A stretch of DNA of 64,000 bases from Sporodiniella umbellata (taxonomy: Eukaryota > Mucoromycota > Mucoromycetes > Mucorales > Rhizopodaceae): the NCBI GenBank assembly GCA_025677835.1, contig JAIXMR010000102.1:36268-100267 (forward strand), written 5' to 3'. Position 1 is the first letter of the stretch, and each line of letters starts with the position of its first letter. The notes under the pieces are model-generated. The model was not told where the DNA came from and searched no databases. It saw only the letters and a program-made list of their open reading frames with translations. Below are positions 46,274 to 57,857 of this stretch, piece after piece. The translations under genes were made by a program, and so were the position numbers.

Positions 46274-49200
46274 CCAAAAAAAAAAGGCTATTAAACAATC
46301 GTGGCACAAGATGAATTCTAAGAAACAACCTGAAATGAGTCGCTTCAACGGCAGAGGATTAATAAAAAGAATTGTATTTTTGGATTGGGGTGAAACAAGC
46401 AAGACTAGCAAAAAAAAAAAAAAAAAGAAAAGAAGCTCAGATTCTGGTTAAGCTATGGAAACACAAGACTCGAGAAAAGTAATTAAAAATAGTATGACAC
46501 ACAGCTCTTTGCCTTTATTTTCTCGTGGATTGGGCCTAATTAAAGAACTTGACGTCCAAAGCATGATTTTCTTTAAGGACATACTTTCTTCATTTATTTA
46601 TTTCTCGCTTTTCTATCCTTACCACCACTATTCGTTTTCAATGCAGTTAGACTAGTTAGATTGGTCTCTATGTCTTAAAAAATAATCTGGGTTTCAAAGA
46701 CTGTGCCTTTGTCAGTGAAATACTTTGAGTGATTTTATATGGTGTAGATAGCATTCGCAATTATAGATTTCGCTCAAGTATTTTTTTTTTTTACTAAAAA
46801 GTATACTCACCAAATGTACGCTTTGCGCACGACGAGATTAGCAGATACCTTTGTTAAGTTTTTGCCTATACCCATATTCTATTCCCGTCCGTATCGTCCG
46901 TATCTAGCGTTTCGATTGAGAATCACGTGATTTCTATTTAAGGAAGATACTTTATCTTTTCAATCAAAAGAAACACATCTCCATTTTATTTTGCTGTTTT
47001 CACTATTATAAGCAGAGATATCAGTTCAAACTCTCTGCTCTTTTTTTTTAAAAAAAAAAAAAAAAACTAAAGTGTCTCTAGGTGTTAGACTCTTGAAATT
47101 AAAACATTTTTGTATTATAGTTTTTTATATTCTTAGCAAATCTTGGCTTATATAGTTTTTTATGTATTTAGCAGTAGAAGTAAAGAAGGTAGGGCATCTA
47201 AAGAAATTGATTTATTCTTTACTTCTTAAAACCTAGTTACTATACTGTTGAAACGTGTGCGGGTCGGGCTAGCGTTTATGCTGAGTTTAGCCATTCTTTC
47301 ATGGCAACATAGCTTTTTGGGACAGTTCATCTGTTTATTGAGTGAGCTTGTTCTTATTTCAAATAGTAGGACATCATGAACACGTACTTTTTTTTGTTTA
47401 CAAAACATTTAACTTTAGAGCGGCGTTTTGTAGAATATACCCTTTTAAACATCTTTTAAAAATCGAATGTATTTAACGTATAGACCCTAACTGTTTTTGT
47501 TTTGAAAATAGAGAAGCCAGGTCGACCATGTCCCTTTTTGTCTTAGAAGAGTCTGGTTGCCAATTTACAAACAGTTCTTTACAATACACTTTATTTAATA
47601 AAATAGAGTGGAGTTGTGAATAAGTCGCCTGTATTTACTATGTTACTCACCAACGGTACTAATTTTCTGATTCGATTGTTACTTGACTCAAGATTCCGGA
47701 GCCTGGCTTTTTTTACATTTTTTTATATTTCTGGAGGTGGCAGCTTTGACTCCATTGTGCGCTTTAGATGTTAGGTGCAGCTTCCTTACTTTAAGTAGAA
47801 TTTTACTCAGCTCCTTTTATGTATATCGTTTTTGGACCAAACTGTGCAGTATATACAGGCTGTGGTCGTACATTTTCTTTTGTCATTTTTAACAGAAAAG
47901 CTTGTGACAAGACTAAACAATTGCAAACAATTACATATTTAGTCATTGGCTAAGGGATGACAGTACTTTTACTGATTTTCTTACAGGGCACATTACTATT
48001 CTTAATTGACTCGGCACTGCAATCCCTATTTAAATAAAAACGCCAAGTATGCGTTTTGGTTCTTGAAAATCCACTTGGCCCATTTTAGTTTGTTTACTTA
48101 TAAACAGCGCGTATATGGCATAAACCATTTCTTTATTTACCCAGCATACCATAGTGGCATTATGTGCCAAGTATTGAGATCACATTAAAAAACTCGTTTC
48201 AAAATCGCTCTTGTTTTAAGTTATCTTATTATGGCATGGAACTACTTCTGAGATTTTTTTGTCGTAAGTCTAGAACAGGGAAAAGCGGGGAAATTTTTAT
48301 ATGACTAGATATCCTTTTTTTTTTTGGGTTTACTGGAAAACAAAAGCTGCTGTTCGCTATATAGCCGCTGTCTAGTCTTGGGATATATCAGTTTAATATC
48401 AATATGTTAACCAACCATGAGTTTGTGTTTTTATAGTCCTAATAAAATATTTTATGGGAAGATTTCTTCAAACAAACCAAGCCAACAATACAATAAAAAA
48501 ATAGCGGCACTTTTAAAGATACAAAAGGATTCTTAAGCCCCTTATTTGCTTAAGTTTGAAAATCTACAAAAAAAACTTCTTGATTGCTTAGTCCAGCTGA
48601 TTCATGAATCTTTTTACTGCGCTATCTATTAAGCCTAGTCTCAAAGCAAACTGGTGTCATCGAACATCTTTAAGTATTTATATAGGCATAGTGTAAATAT
48701 CTGTGCATGATTTGCTTCTATGACATCTTTTATTTTAAAGTCGTGTTCTTTTCGTTTTTCCTTTTTTGGAAGCTCAAGAGAAAAATAGGGGGAAGAGAAA
48801 GAATATGTACTTTAAGAGGAGTTGTATAGACTTCTTATGATAGAAATAAAAGAAAAAGTGCTGTTTATAAACTTGTCATATTAATCTAATTGGTTCCAAA
48901 CATCTGACTTTTTTGACAAATGAACCATTTAAGGGTTGGTTTCCATCACATTCCTATGAGGTGGTGCTCATTAAAGTACATCGTAGACATAAAACCAGAC
49001 TATAAACAGCCCAATAGTTTTTTGGATTTTGAGTCGATTTAATAAAGCGGAAGAAGGAGATGTTTGACCTGTATCTGCATCAAGTAAATCTTTTTACTAG
49101 AAAAAGAAAGTGAAACAAGAGAAAATAAAGCTACTGATTTTATCAAAAAGTTTCTTTTTTTTTTTTTGAATAAAAAAGGGGGGGAGAAAGAAATGTAAAT

Positions 49201-51158
49201 GGTAAATCGTCAGTATACTTTTATGCTTTATTTTGGGAGAGTTTAAAGATAGCCGTAAAAGAAAAGGGGAAAACCCTCAAGAAACGATAACAATAATCTC
49301 CTTCAGATAAAAAAGTTTATGCCATTTTTTTCAAGCTTGTTAAAAAGGGGGGAGGGGGAAGAATTTTTCTGTGTCTTAAAAGGAGGGTTGTAAATAGAAC
49401 TGAAAAAAAAAAGAAAGAAAGAACAGTATAGGTATAAAAGGAAATGCCCATGAATAGACTTGCATGAAAAGAACATAAGGTATAAATTCTTCTTCATGTT
49501 TCCTTTTTTTCTTTTTCTTTTTTTTTTTTTTTTGTGGCGTATTACATTGTTTGCGTACTGGAAAAAGGAAAGGAGTGAAATACAGTGCGTTCACTCAAAT
49601 CGAATATTTGCACATATTTTGAACTCAGTGACACTTGCAGTAGGGGCTATGGCTTTGGTGCCCTATTGTTAATCTAATATCAATTATTACTATTGTTATT
49701 GATGTAGGCATATACTTTATTTAGGTGAAATAGACCCCTGTATAAACTTGAAAAGCATAGTGAACTACTATTTTACTTGAGGCTTTAGACGTTTGTATAG
49801 CCCATTTTAATTTCTAAATGAGTTTTCCAGTGGCTGCTCCCGTTATTGCTTCTATTTCTTTTTAATAATTTTTAGTGTAATGTCAAGGGCTCCTACTTAG
49901 TGGAGCTTGGCTTTGAGAGGGCTTGGGGATGTATATTGACATTCAGAAGACCACTGTTAGCGCACAAACGCTCCCGATCCAAGTTGTCAGTTTTTTTTTT
50001 AAACAACTTTGTTTGGATATGCTATAGACATCCAACAACATGTATATAATATCATCGTTAACCTGATGCCACATGGCTCCCGTTATATTACTGTGTATTG
50101 TTTAGAACGTGGAGCTACTTCTATTCTAAAATCAACAAGTGTATGCCATTTCATCAAAGTATAAACTAATGTAAGCATTGGTAACGATCAATTTTGAAAG
50201 AGTTCTTACGCTAATAAAACAGTATCCAAGTAATCTTTTGATATATATAAGTCACCCCATCAAATTTATCTCCTGCACTGATGCATATTGTGATACTAAT
50301 TGGCTTTAGCCTAGTACTTGCCAAAGAGATGACCACAATGCTTAATTGAGATGATGAGTATATGGCTTATGGGCAGTATTTTTGTATTTCGATTCTTGCC
50401 AGGGGAGAAAAAAAAGTATTTGTCGGCGTAGTAGCTGGGGTGTATAGGACAACAACAGAGACAAGGCTATGGCTATCTCTTGCATCTTTATTTGGAACAC
50501 TGTGCCTGTATCTCTTTGACTTTTTTTTAAAAAAAAGTCTAAATATACCAGATCATTGATTATATTAAGAAACAGTTTGGCTTTGGAAAAAAAAAATTAA
50601 TTTCCCGGCCTTTGTGTGCACAGGCCACTTGAAGTCTATTTCCTTAAAGAATTGCTTTTCTGTCGTTTGTTTTACAGCACTCTCTTTTTTGCTTTTTTTG
50701 TTTTTTTTTTTGGTAAAAGAGGCTTCAAAACCGATGGACTTAACAATATCAGTGGAAGTACATAAAAAAGTATGCTGATGACAGTCTTTTGAAGCGTTTA
50801 TAAGTGAATTCAATAGGGATATCTTACCTGTTTTAAATGTACCAAAAGACCAACAAATAGCGTTTTATCAATTCATTTACTTCATAGAGAAGTAGGCAAA
50901 AACCTTAAAATGTAATTTTATCAACAGGCTTTTGGTTAGCTGATTTTCTTGATGTCTGATTGAACGGGGTTATAACTGGAAATATTTTTTGGAGCTGAAT
51001 TGCTAGATATGTCAAAACAATTCTTTAGAAAAACTCATTAGCCGCATTTTTATACACAACCATTCTTTGGTGTATCAACGACTGTACAACAATTGAGTCC
51101 CAAAGGATATCCCAAATTAAGTTTTTCTAATTTAATTGGCTAAAAGTTCCCTTATTTC

Positions 51159-51159
<1 letters not shown>

Positions 51160-51194
<35 letters not shown>
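51160..51194 (+). repeat. 35-nt poly(A) homopolymer
   Basis: An uninterrupted run of A in gene-free DNA. No element body upstream was recognised. Confidence 0.7.
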
Positions 51195-51198
<4 letters not shown>

Positions 51199-51555
51199 CA
51201 GCATATGCATTGTATCCAAAAAGGGGGTACCTTTTAAGAAAGTTTTCATTCCACTCGATAAGGGGTGAAAAATTAAGAGGGGTGAAGCCAAGAAAAAAAA
51301 ATAAGCGAAATAAGAGGGGTAAAGATGTTTTTTTTTTTTTTGGTTGCAGATCTTCTATGTTTTGGGTGCGTACATAATTTATCTCCTTTTTGGAAAAAAG
51401 ACACGTATGTATACGCGTTATTTTTTTGCCTTAAGTTGGTACATGATAATAATGCTGGTCATAGTAACAATATTAAGATTTTGTTTATGTAAATTACAAA
51501 ATGAGAATTATATACAAAATGCAGTGAGTGAGTGAGATGTAATAATTTACAGAAT

Positions 51556-52263
51556 CTAGACAGGGTAATTGGTATAGCTAGTGATTCGTGATGATGCAAG
51601 AGCGGATACAGAAGAGGACCAACTCAAGATGGGCTTACAAATCGTATCGATAGACCTCATCTTTTTATAGGCTTGAACGGGAGTATCGGATGGTGGGTAC
51701 ATTCTTTTGATTGAACGGTTAAGTACAAATACAAGCAAGTGTTGACATTGCATCACCCATTTGTTAAACTGCTTTTCTGAGATACAGAGATTGAAGTCGA
51801 GTTCAGATAAAAATTCCATCTCCATTATGTTAAGTTCTTGAACGGAGATACCCGAGACACTTGACCAAGTCTATGAAAGAATGACTTTGTTAGGAAAAAA
51901 ATGAGGGGGGAGATGGGGGGAGCGCAAAAAGGCAGTTGATCGAATATTTACCTTGTTTGTAAATGTGCTATCCTCCAAGTATTTATTGGCTAGAATAAGT
52001 GCAGTGATGAACAGTCGTATTTCCGATCCTGTTGAAACCTGCATTTTGGGATATACTGATCTCAGCTTTCGGATATAATAAAAAGCCATAAAGACACAAG
52101 GACTAGTAAGTTGCGTGGCTTCTAAAACTTTTTGAATAAAGTGTTTGAATGTCGTTTGTCTCTTATCCAGATCCCATATATGTGAAAATAAGGCAGTACA
52201 TATTTCAGTCAATTGGCTTGCTTCAGTTATTTCAAGAAGGTCTTTTGGTTTTTGAAAAGGCAT
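51556..52263 (-). CDS. Pho85-type (PCL) cyclin
   Basis: Two exons on the minus strand, 52263-51952 and 51870-51556, giving 208 aa. The cyclin box runs from about residue 35 to 150: TTFKHFIQKVLEATQLTSPC, then MAFYYIRKL, IRLFITALILANKYLEDSTF and, in exon 2, TWSSVSGISVQELNIMEMEF followed by LSELDFNL. The order KYLED...W...G.....ELN.ME.EFL..L.F is characteristic of fungal PCL cyclins, which activate the kinase Pho85 in phosphate, glycogen and cell-cycle control. The short C-terminus has no further domain. It is isolated, with 2.5 kb or more of gene-free DNA on both sides. Which PCL subgroup it belongs to is not clear. Confidence 0.88.
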
Positions 52264-54767
52264 TTGTTGCTTTTGTATGTTTGTGTGCGTTTCTTCTTTT
52301 TGATTTTAAGAGTGCTGATTAAAGAAAAGAAAGAGACGACAATAGAAACTTGGATGTGTAGATGTAATTTATATGTTTGGGGTGTATATTTATATTTATA
52401 TAATTATATATATAAGTGTGTATGTATATATGTGGGTGGTTGTATATAAACGGCTATATATATATAGTTATATATAGTTATATAAATATATGTAATATCT
52501 GTTGATAAACAAAAGGGAAGTTATAAAATAAAATACAACAAACAAATAAATAACAATAACAATAATAACAAAAAAGAAACAGAGAAACAAACAAATACCT
52601 AAAGTATTTATACACAGCATAGATAGCTCGAAAAAGATCTGCTTATTTAATTATTTCAAGTTCTTTTTTAAGGTTCTAGCATTGCCCGTTTAGACAACGG
52701 TATCATATTATGACCCCTCCTTCCTTTTTTATTTATTTCATCACATGGAATCTCTGCCGAGTGGGCGGACTAGATTGTTTCTTTTAGGTCATCGCATAGG
52801 AGAGTACTTTATCGGAATTAAAAAGCCCTTAAAGTTTAAGCACATCCTTTAAATCTTTCAAACTCGGAAACTAAATACTATAATAGAACCAATTTAGGCT
52901 TTTGATTTCTGTCCCCCCTCTCCTTCAAAAAAAAATATACCCGATTTTTTGCTTATTATATACACAAGTACATATACGTTTTCTGTATTGCTACATGTGT
53001 ATTCGTGTGATCATATATATATATGAGCGTGTAATGAGCATACTTGTTTGTTTGTACGAAATAGTGCTTTTCTTAATCTTTTGTTCTACACGCACTAATT
53101 CCAATCGCAATTTTCCCACTCCCTTCTTTTTTTCTTGAGTTGATGTTCTTGATGTACAGTGATTCTTATTTAGTAAGCTATTTTTTTATGGAAAAATATA
53201 AAGTTCTATGATAAATGGAGATAAAAATTTCAATAAGGAGTAAAGCCATTTCTTTTCTTTTATATTTTTTCTTTCTTCCTTCCTTCTTTCTGTATTTATA
53301 CATTCGCTAATATATACATTTTCACTAGGTTTTGATAGGGATAAAAGAAAGTGTACCTTTTTTCGTATTTTGAAGGCTATTTTGTAATTTTGAGGAAAAG
53401 CCATAAATTGAAGTAACTCCTAGGTTAAAAAAAAATCTGTATGTTGAGAGCAACAATGTTGTATAGGGATTGATACTGCTTAGTCTAAATCTTAATTTTA
53501 TTCCTACCAAACCTGTATTTCTTGTTTATCTTTTGCCATTATGATATCGCAGCTTTGAAGATCTGTAAGTACAACTTCTCAAAGCATAATATGGGGGGGT
53601 ACTATTACAGCCTAAAAAATACAGTACATTCTTATGCCGGCAACACATATATTGCTTTTGAAATGCCTTTCTGACAACACATTGCTTTGTTTTGCTATTA
53701 TTACTATTATTGTTATTATTATTTTTTTTTTTAAAAAAATGATAATTTTAAAGACAATACTCCTTTTCATACCTAAAAAGGCAAGTCTTAGCCATAACCA
53801 AGCCTGTTGAACATATTAGAAGTGTTGATATAAAACGTCGCTCAAATTTTTTGAGAAAACTTTTAGAAACAGTTTGCTTATTTCAAAAATTCAGTGATAG
53901 TTCCATAATGTAATTTTAAGATGAGGGTTTGTACCTGTTCAACGGCTCAAAAAGACTCATAGAAAACAGACTTTTTTGTAATGTTTAAAATAAAGCACGA
54001 TAGACATAAGTTGGATCTTGATTTGAACTATGTCAACATTAAGTAATACCCCAAAGACCTTTTTTTTTTGAATGACAAAAAAAAAGGCCCCTAGAACTAT
54101 TTTTTTTTTTTTAAAAAAAAAAAAGAATTCAATACATGTATCAGTACTGCTAATACTAGGGGTATCAAAACTTCATAGGTGTGACTACAAAAACTGAATT
54201 TTCAAACGTATGTATCTGACCGAAAGCTAAATAAGCATACGGGAGGCAGTATACAAATGCTGAAGGTAAATTTTTGGAGTTTGATAGACAACTTGTAACA
54301 GTCTGTGTTTTTTTTTTTTTTTGAAGTACCCGCCTTATTTTTGGCATAGTTTGAAACATATTTTTGAACTTTTTGTTATTTTTCTTGAAAATAAAAGGGT
54401 TGTGGACTATCTTTTGACAGCAAAAAACGAAAGGGGAGGCATGAAAGCTCATTTGCTCCAAAATAACAAAATTTAAGTGTCCCATCCAAGTCTAAAGCTG
54501 AATAGCTAAGCTGTATCATTAAAACGTTATTCTCTGCCATGTTTTTCACTTAGTTATTGTACCAGTTAGTTTAGATTGGAAGCTAAGCTAATAGCACGTA
54601 ACTTTTTTTAGGGTCAGTTTATCGACAAACAAAACAAATAAGTTTAAACCTAAAAAGCGGATTGGAGCCGAGAACGAAAAAAAAAAAAAAAAAAAAACTG
54701 GGCCTGAATCGTTTAGACGTAACTAGTCCGCTTCCCTTCTCTTTTTTTTACATGTCATAAGAAAAAC
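52264..54767. other. gene-free region between the cyclin and FERRY3
   Basis: It holds a TA-rich microsatellite-like stretch upstream of the cyclin (about 52380-52500) and two TnAn junctions (53722-53739 and 54100-54124). A poly(A) run (about 54679-54697) precedes the FERRY3 start. Frames seen here are driven by T-runs. No gene is supported. Confidence 0.5.
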
Positions 54768-57045
54768 ATGCAATCTGTTGTTTCATTTAAAGCTTCTATT
54801 TTAATTGGCAAAAGGACATGCATACTGGAGGTTAAAAAAGAACAAAATCTCAAAGAATATGTTCATCACATTAGTGAGCAATACAAGTTACCAGAGTATA
54901 TGGCTACCTGTCTTTATTCTGTTCTTTTATCCGCCATGTCTCAAATAAGTCAAAAAGAAACCTTGCATCGATTAAATAATTCGATATCCTCAAAAGAGGA
55001 GAGAAAAAAAGCGTTTTTGGACACCTACCAAACACATACTTTGGAATATAACCAAAAGCAAGAGGAGGTATAGATGAAAGTTTGTTTGGAGGGCTACTGA
55101 ACTTTTTTCTATTTAGGATATCTTCCCAAGGGCTTACCACACCTTAATACATTGCCCAATACCCAATATATTTGATATCCTGCTTGATTTGGAGCAAAGC
55201 TATACTTGCGCTATCCAGGAAATATATACTGAACGAGACCAAGCACTTGAGGCGATTGAAGTCAGGTAAAGAGGAAAAAAATCCCAACCCATAGACGAGA
55301 TGAATTTATTTTTCTGAAAAAGAATCACAGACAGGCCAATGAACTAGAAAATACGCTTCATATGACCACTGTGTTTCCACGGCACGTAGAGGAAATGGAA
55401 CTTTTCCGAGCTACATGGCAGTCAAACATACTCCAAACTCAACAGACACAACGTCAAGAGTATCGCGCGTTCGTTGTTGAGCTTTACCGGGAATATCAAT
55501 CCAGAACAGCACTTTGTTCAGAAGAAAAGCAGAACCAACAGACAACTGAGCGCAAATTGGATGGAAAGGAAATGGTCGAGGTAGCTGCGTCGCGAGTTCA
55601 GTGCGGAGAGCCCACTGAGGCCCATACCAGTGACAAGGGATCGTTTAAAAGCAACTCGTCTTCTAAACGACGCAGCTCACTTCTAAGTCAAAGCACTGAG
55701 TATTTTGAGTGTGTCAAGAGTATTCAAGAAATGGGTTTTGCAAAAGAGCAAGCAGAAGCTGCACTTACCCTATCGAACCAGTCACTAGAGGCGGCGATCG
55801 GGCTTTTACTTGAAAACCCTAGCAAGGTAGATGCTCATCTTCAACAGCCAGTGCATCCCTTTCGCCGTTCATTCACTCAAGCCCCACGTTCTAGAAGTAA
55901 CAGTAACTTGACAGAAAACAAGCGTCATTCACTTCAGCGTTATTCGACCACGCCTGCTCTTTTGCAAACTGGTACTAAAAACCCACACAAAAGCTGGAAT
56001 CCTATTTCGTTTCTGCATCAGCAAAAAAGTGTAATGGAAAACACCAATCTAAGCTCGGTGCGTAAATTGGGTGGGTGGCTAGGAAAGGCTATGGAAAATC
56101 TGGGTATGGACGAGGAAAAACAAAGAATGGGTAAGAGTCTTCACGCGCCACCTCTTGTCGAGTCTTTTACAATCTCGATGGGTACTTCTCAGGTCAAGTC
56201 AACACACAATCTCCGTCTCTTAGTCACTGATTCAGTTGTTCCCTTTGATCCTTTACGAGAAATGGCCTACCGCGCAGAGACATCTACCAAACTGTACACA
56301 AGTCATTTAAGTGCCTCTATCATGTTGGTCGAGCTAGCTGAACTCCACCGTCATGAATCACCCGAGTATGGATGGAGAAACTATAAATCTGGGAAAGGAA
56401 GCAATCAGTCGCTATTTGAGCGATGTCAACAATCAACCGAGTTCCACTTTGCAGATATTGAGAGTCAGATATCTCTTGCTCAGCTCGATTTTGAAGCTAG
56501 GCCTCAAGGCTTGGAGGAGGGATCTTTTTTTGTTACTAAACACTCTAACCTTCCTAATGTCCAAGTTGTTTTCCATCTGTTAGTTGATGGCTCAGGTAGG
56601 TCCTTCTTTTTTCTTTAGTGGCTTGTGTTTATTAATACTACATGTATTGGCTTTAGCTATCACCATGACGGATCTATCTAATCGACATCCACTGATCCTG
56701 GGTCTCAGAAATATCCTAAAGCTTACCAGCCAATACGATATATCCTCTCTTTCTATTCCTCTTTTACTATTGCCGGACAGCTATCTGAATCGCCCAGAAC
56801 CTACTCCCCAGTATCCTCACTGGCTCCAGAAGCGAGGTGAAGTGGTTATGAAATGTATCAAGGGTTATTTGATCGAGCACTCACAAAGCGGCAAACGCGC
56901 TTTACTTAACGAGGAGCATCACATGGGTATGAGAACTATCGAATTCTTACTACCCTCCATAGACCTAGATGGCACTTCTCAAGATATGGAGTACACTTTT
57001 CAACAATTTAGAGGTGCGCTCACTAGTTTATTTCGTACAAGCTAA
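54768..57045 (+). CDS. FERRY complex subunit 3 (C12orf4) homologue with inserted UBA domain
   Basis: Four exons: 54768-55067, 55117-55265, 55331-56595 and 56657-57045, giving 700 aa (the human protein is about 550). Matches to the animal FERRY3/C12orf4 family run the whole length: RAYHTLIHCPIPNIFDILLD with ERDQALE, ESFTISMGTSQVK with THNLRLLV, STEFHFADIESQIS, FFVTKHSNLPNVQVVFHLLV, RHPLILGLRNILKL with ISSLSIPLLLLP, and GEVVMKCIKGYLIEH. The animal protein belongs to the five-subunit FERRY Rab5 effector that links mRNAs to early endosomes. Between the N-terminal helical part and ESFTIS lies an insert of about 200 residues holding a UBA domain (about 273-312; IQEMGFAKEQAEAALTLSNQ). Role in this fungus is inferred. 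The stop abuts the ubiquilin stop on the other strand. Confidence 0.87.
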
Positions 57046-57857
57046 TCAAGATGGAGACTGTTCGTTATTAAAAAGCATTTCTATTGCTGCATTTACATCT
57101 CCCCCTGTGGCTGTTAAAGCATTTATGTTTTTAGCATTATCCTGAAGCCCCATTTCGTTTAATTGTCTTAATTGAGCCCCAAAACGTTGTTGTTGTTGTT
57201 GTTCTAAAGTAGCTGACTGAGAAAACATAGAAGACATGGTTGCCATTTGACGGATCGTCTCAGGATTTGTCAACATTTGCCTAAATTGAGGTGATTGCAT
57301 TAGTTGTCGAACTTCCGGCCCCATACTTGCTAATTGTGGGTTGGTCTGAATAATAGAATCTAGCACGGCAGGATTCTGTAACACATTAGACATGTACTGA
57401 GCAAAAGCTGGATTCTGTAGCATTTGGTTTGCCATGCCTGGATCGAGCCCTCCAGGATTCATAAGATAATTATTGGTAGGCGTAGGTGGTATTATAGGCG
57501 TTTGGGTAGTGGGCTGATTCGTTGTGGTATGTAGAGGCGGGTGGGCAGCTGTTGTGGCTACTACTGTATATATTTTAAGCTTTTTTTTCTTGCAAAAATT
57601 CTTTAAATATCCATCAAACCTTTTGATTGGGATCCTCTCACCATATGAACTGTATTGCCATTGGCAATTTTATAGTCTGTAATAATATCATTATCTTTTA
57701 GTACACGGCCTGAATAAATCAATCTTTGAAGGTCTACAGGCACACTTGTTTCTTCAGCAATCATTTTTTTAAAGTCCAATATTGTTTTTTCGGCTTCAAT
57801 TGTTATAGAAAACTTTTTGTCGCCTGAAGCTTTAACATTAATTGTAACAGGAGACAT
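57046..57857 (-). CDS. DSK2: short ubiquilin (Dsk2-type UBL-UBA protein)
   Basis: Two exons on the minus strand, 57857-57620 and 57563-57046, giving 251 aa, shorter than yeast Dsk2 (373). An N-terminal ubiquitin-like domain (about 1-77) has LDFKKMIAEETSVPVDLQRL and IYSGRVLKDNDII. A Pro/Thr-rich linker follows. One STI1-like region has NQMLQNPAFAQYMSNVLQNP and FRQMLTNPETIRQM. A short polyGln stretch (QQQQQ, encoded by a CAA repeat) precedes the C-terminal UBA domain, LRQLNEMGLQDNAKNINALT and NAAIEMLF. Dsk2 shuttles ubiquitinated proteins to the proteasome. The first STI1 region of longer family members appears to be missing. The stop codon directly abuts that of FERRY3. Confidence 0.92.

Larger units (their letters stand above)
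46178..51555. other. 5.4-kb gene-free region
   Basis: Apart from the chitin deacetylase promoter at the left I find no supported gene. Short frames (for example 47683-47892 plus, 50565-50813 minus) lack family features. Structures seen: a T9A17 junction at 47041-47066, T8A8 at 50521-50536, many A or T runs, and a 35-nt poly(A) at 51160-51194. Confidence 0.5.

Noticed and set aside
50565..50813. 82-codon minus-strand frame with a possible donor upstream
   Set aside because: Lys/Phe-rich low-complexity translation without family features; no convincing partner exon.
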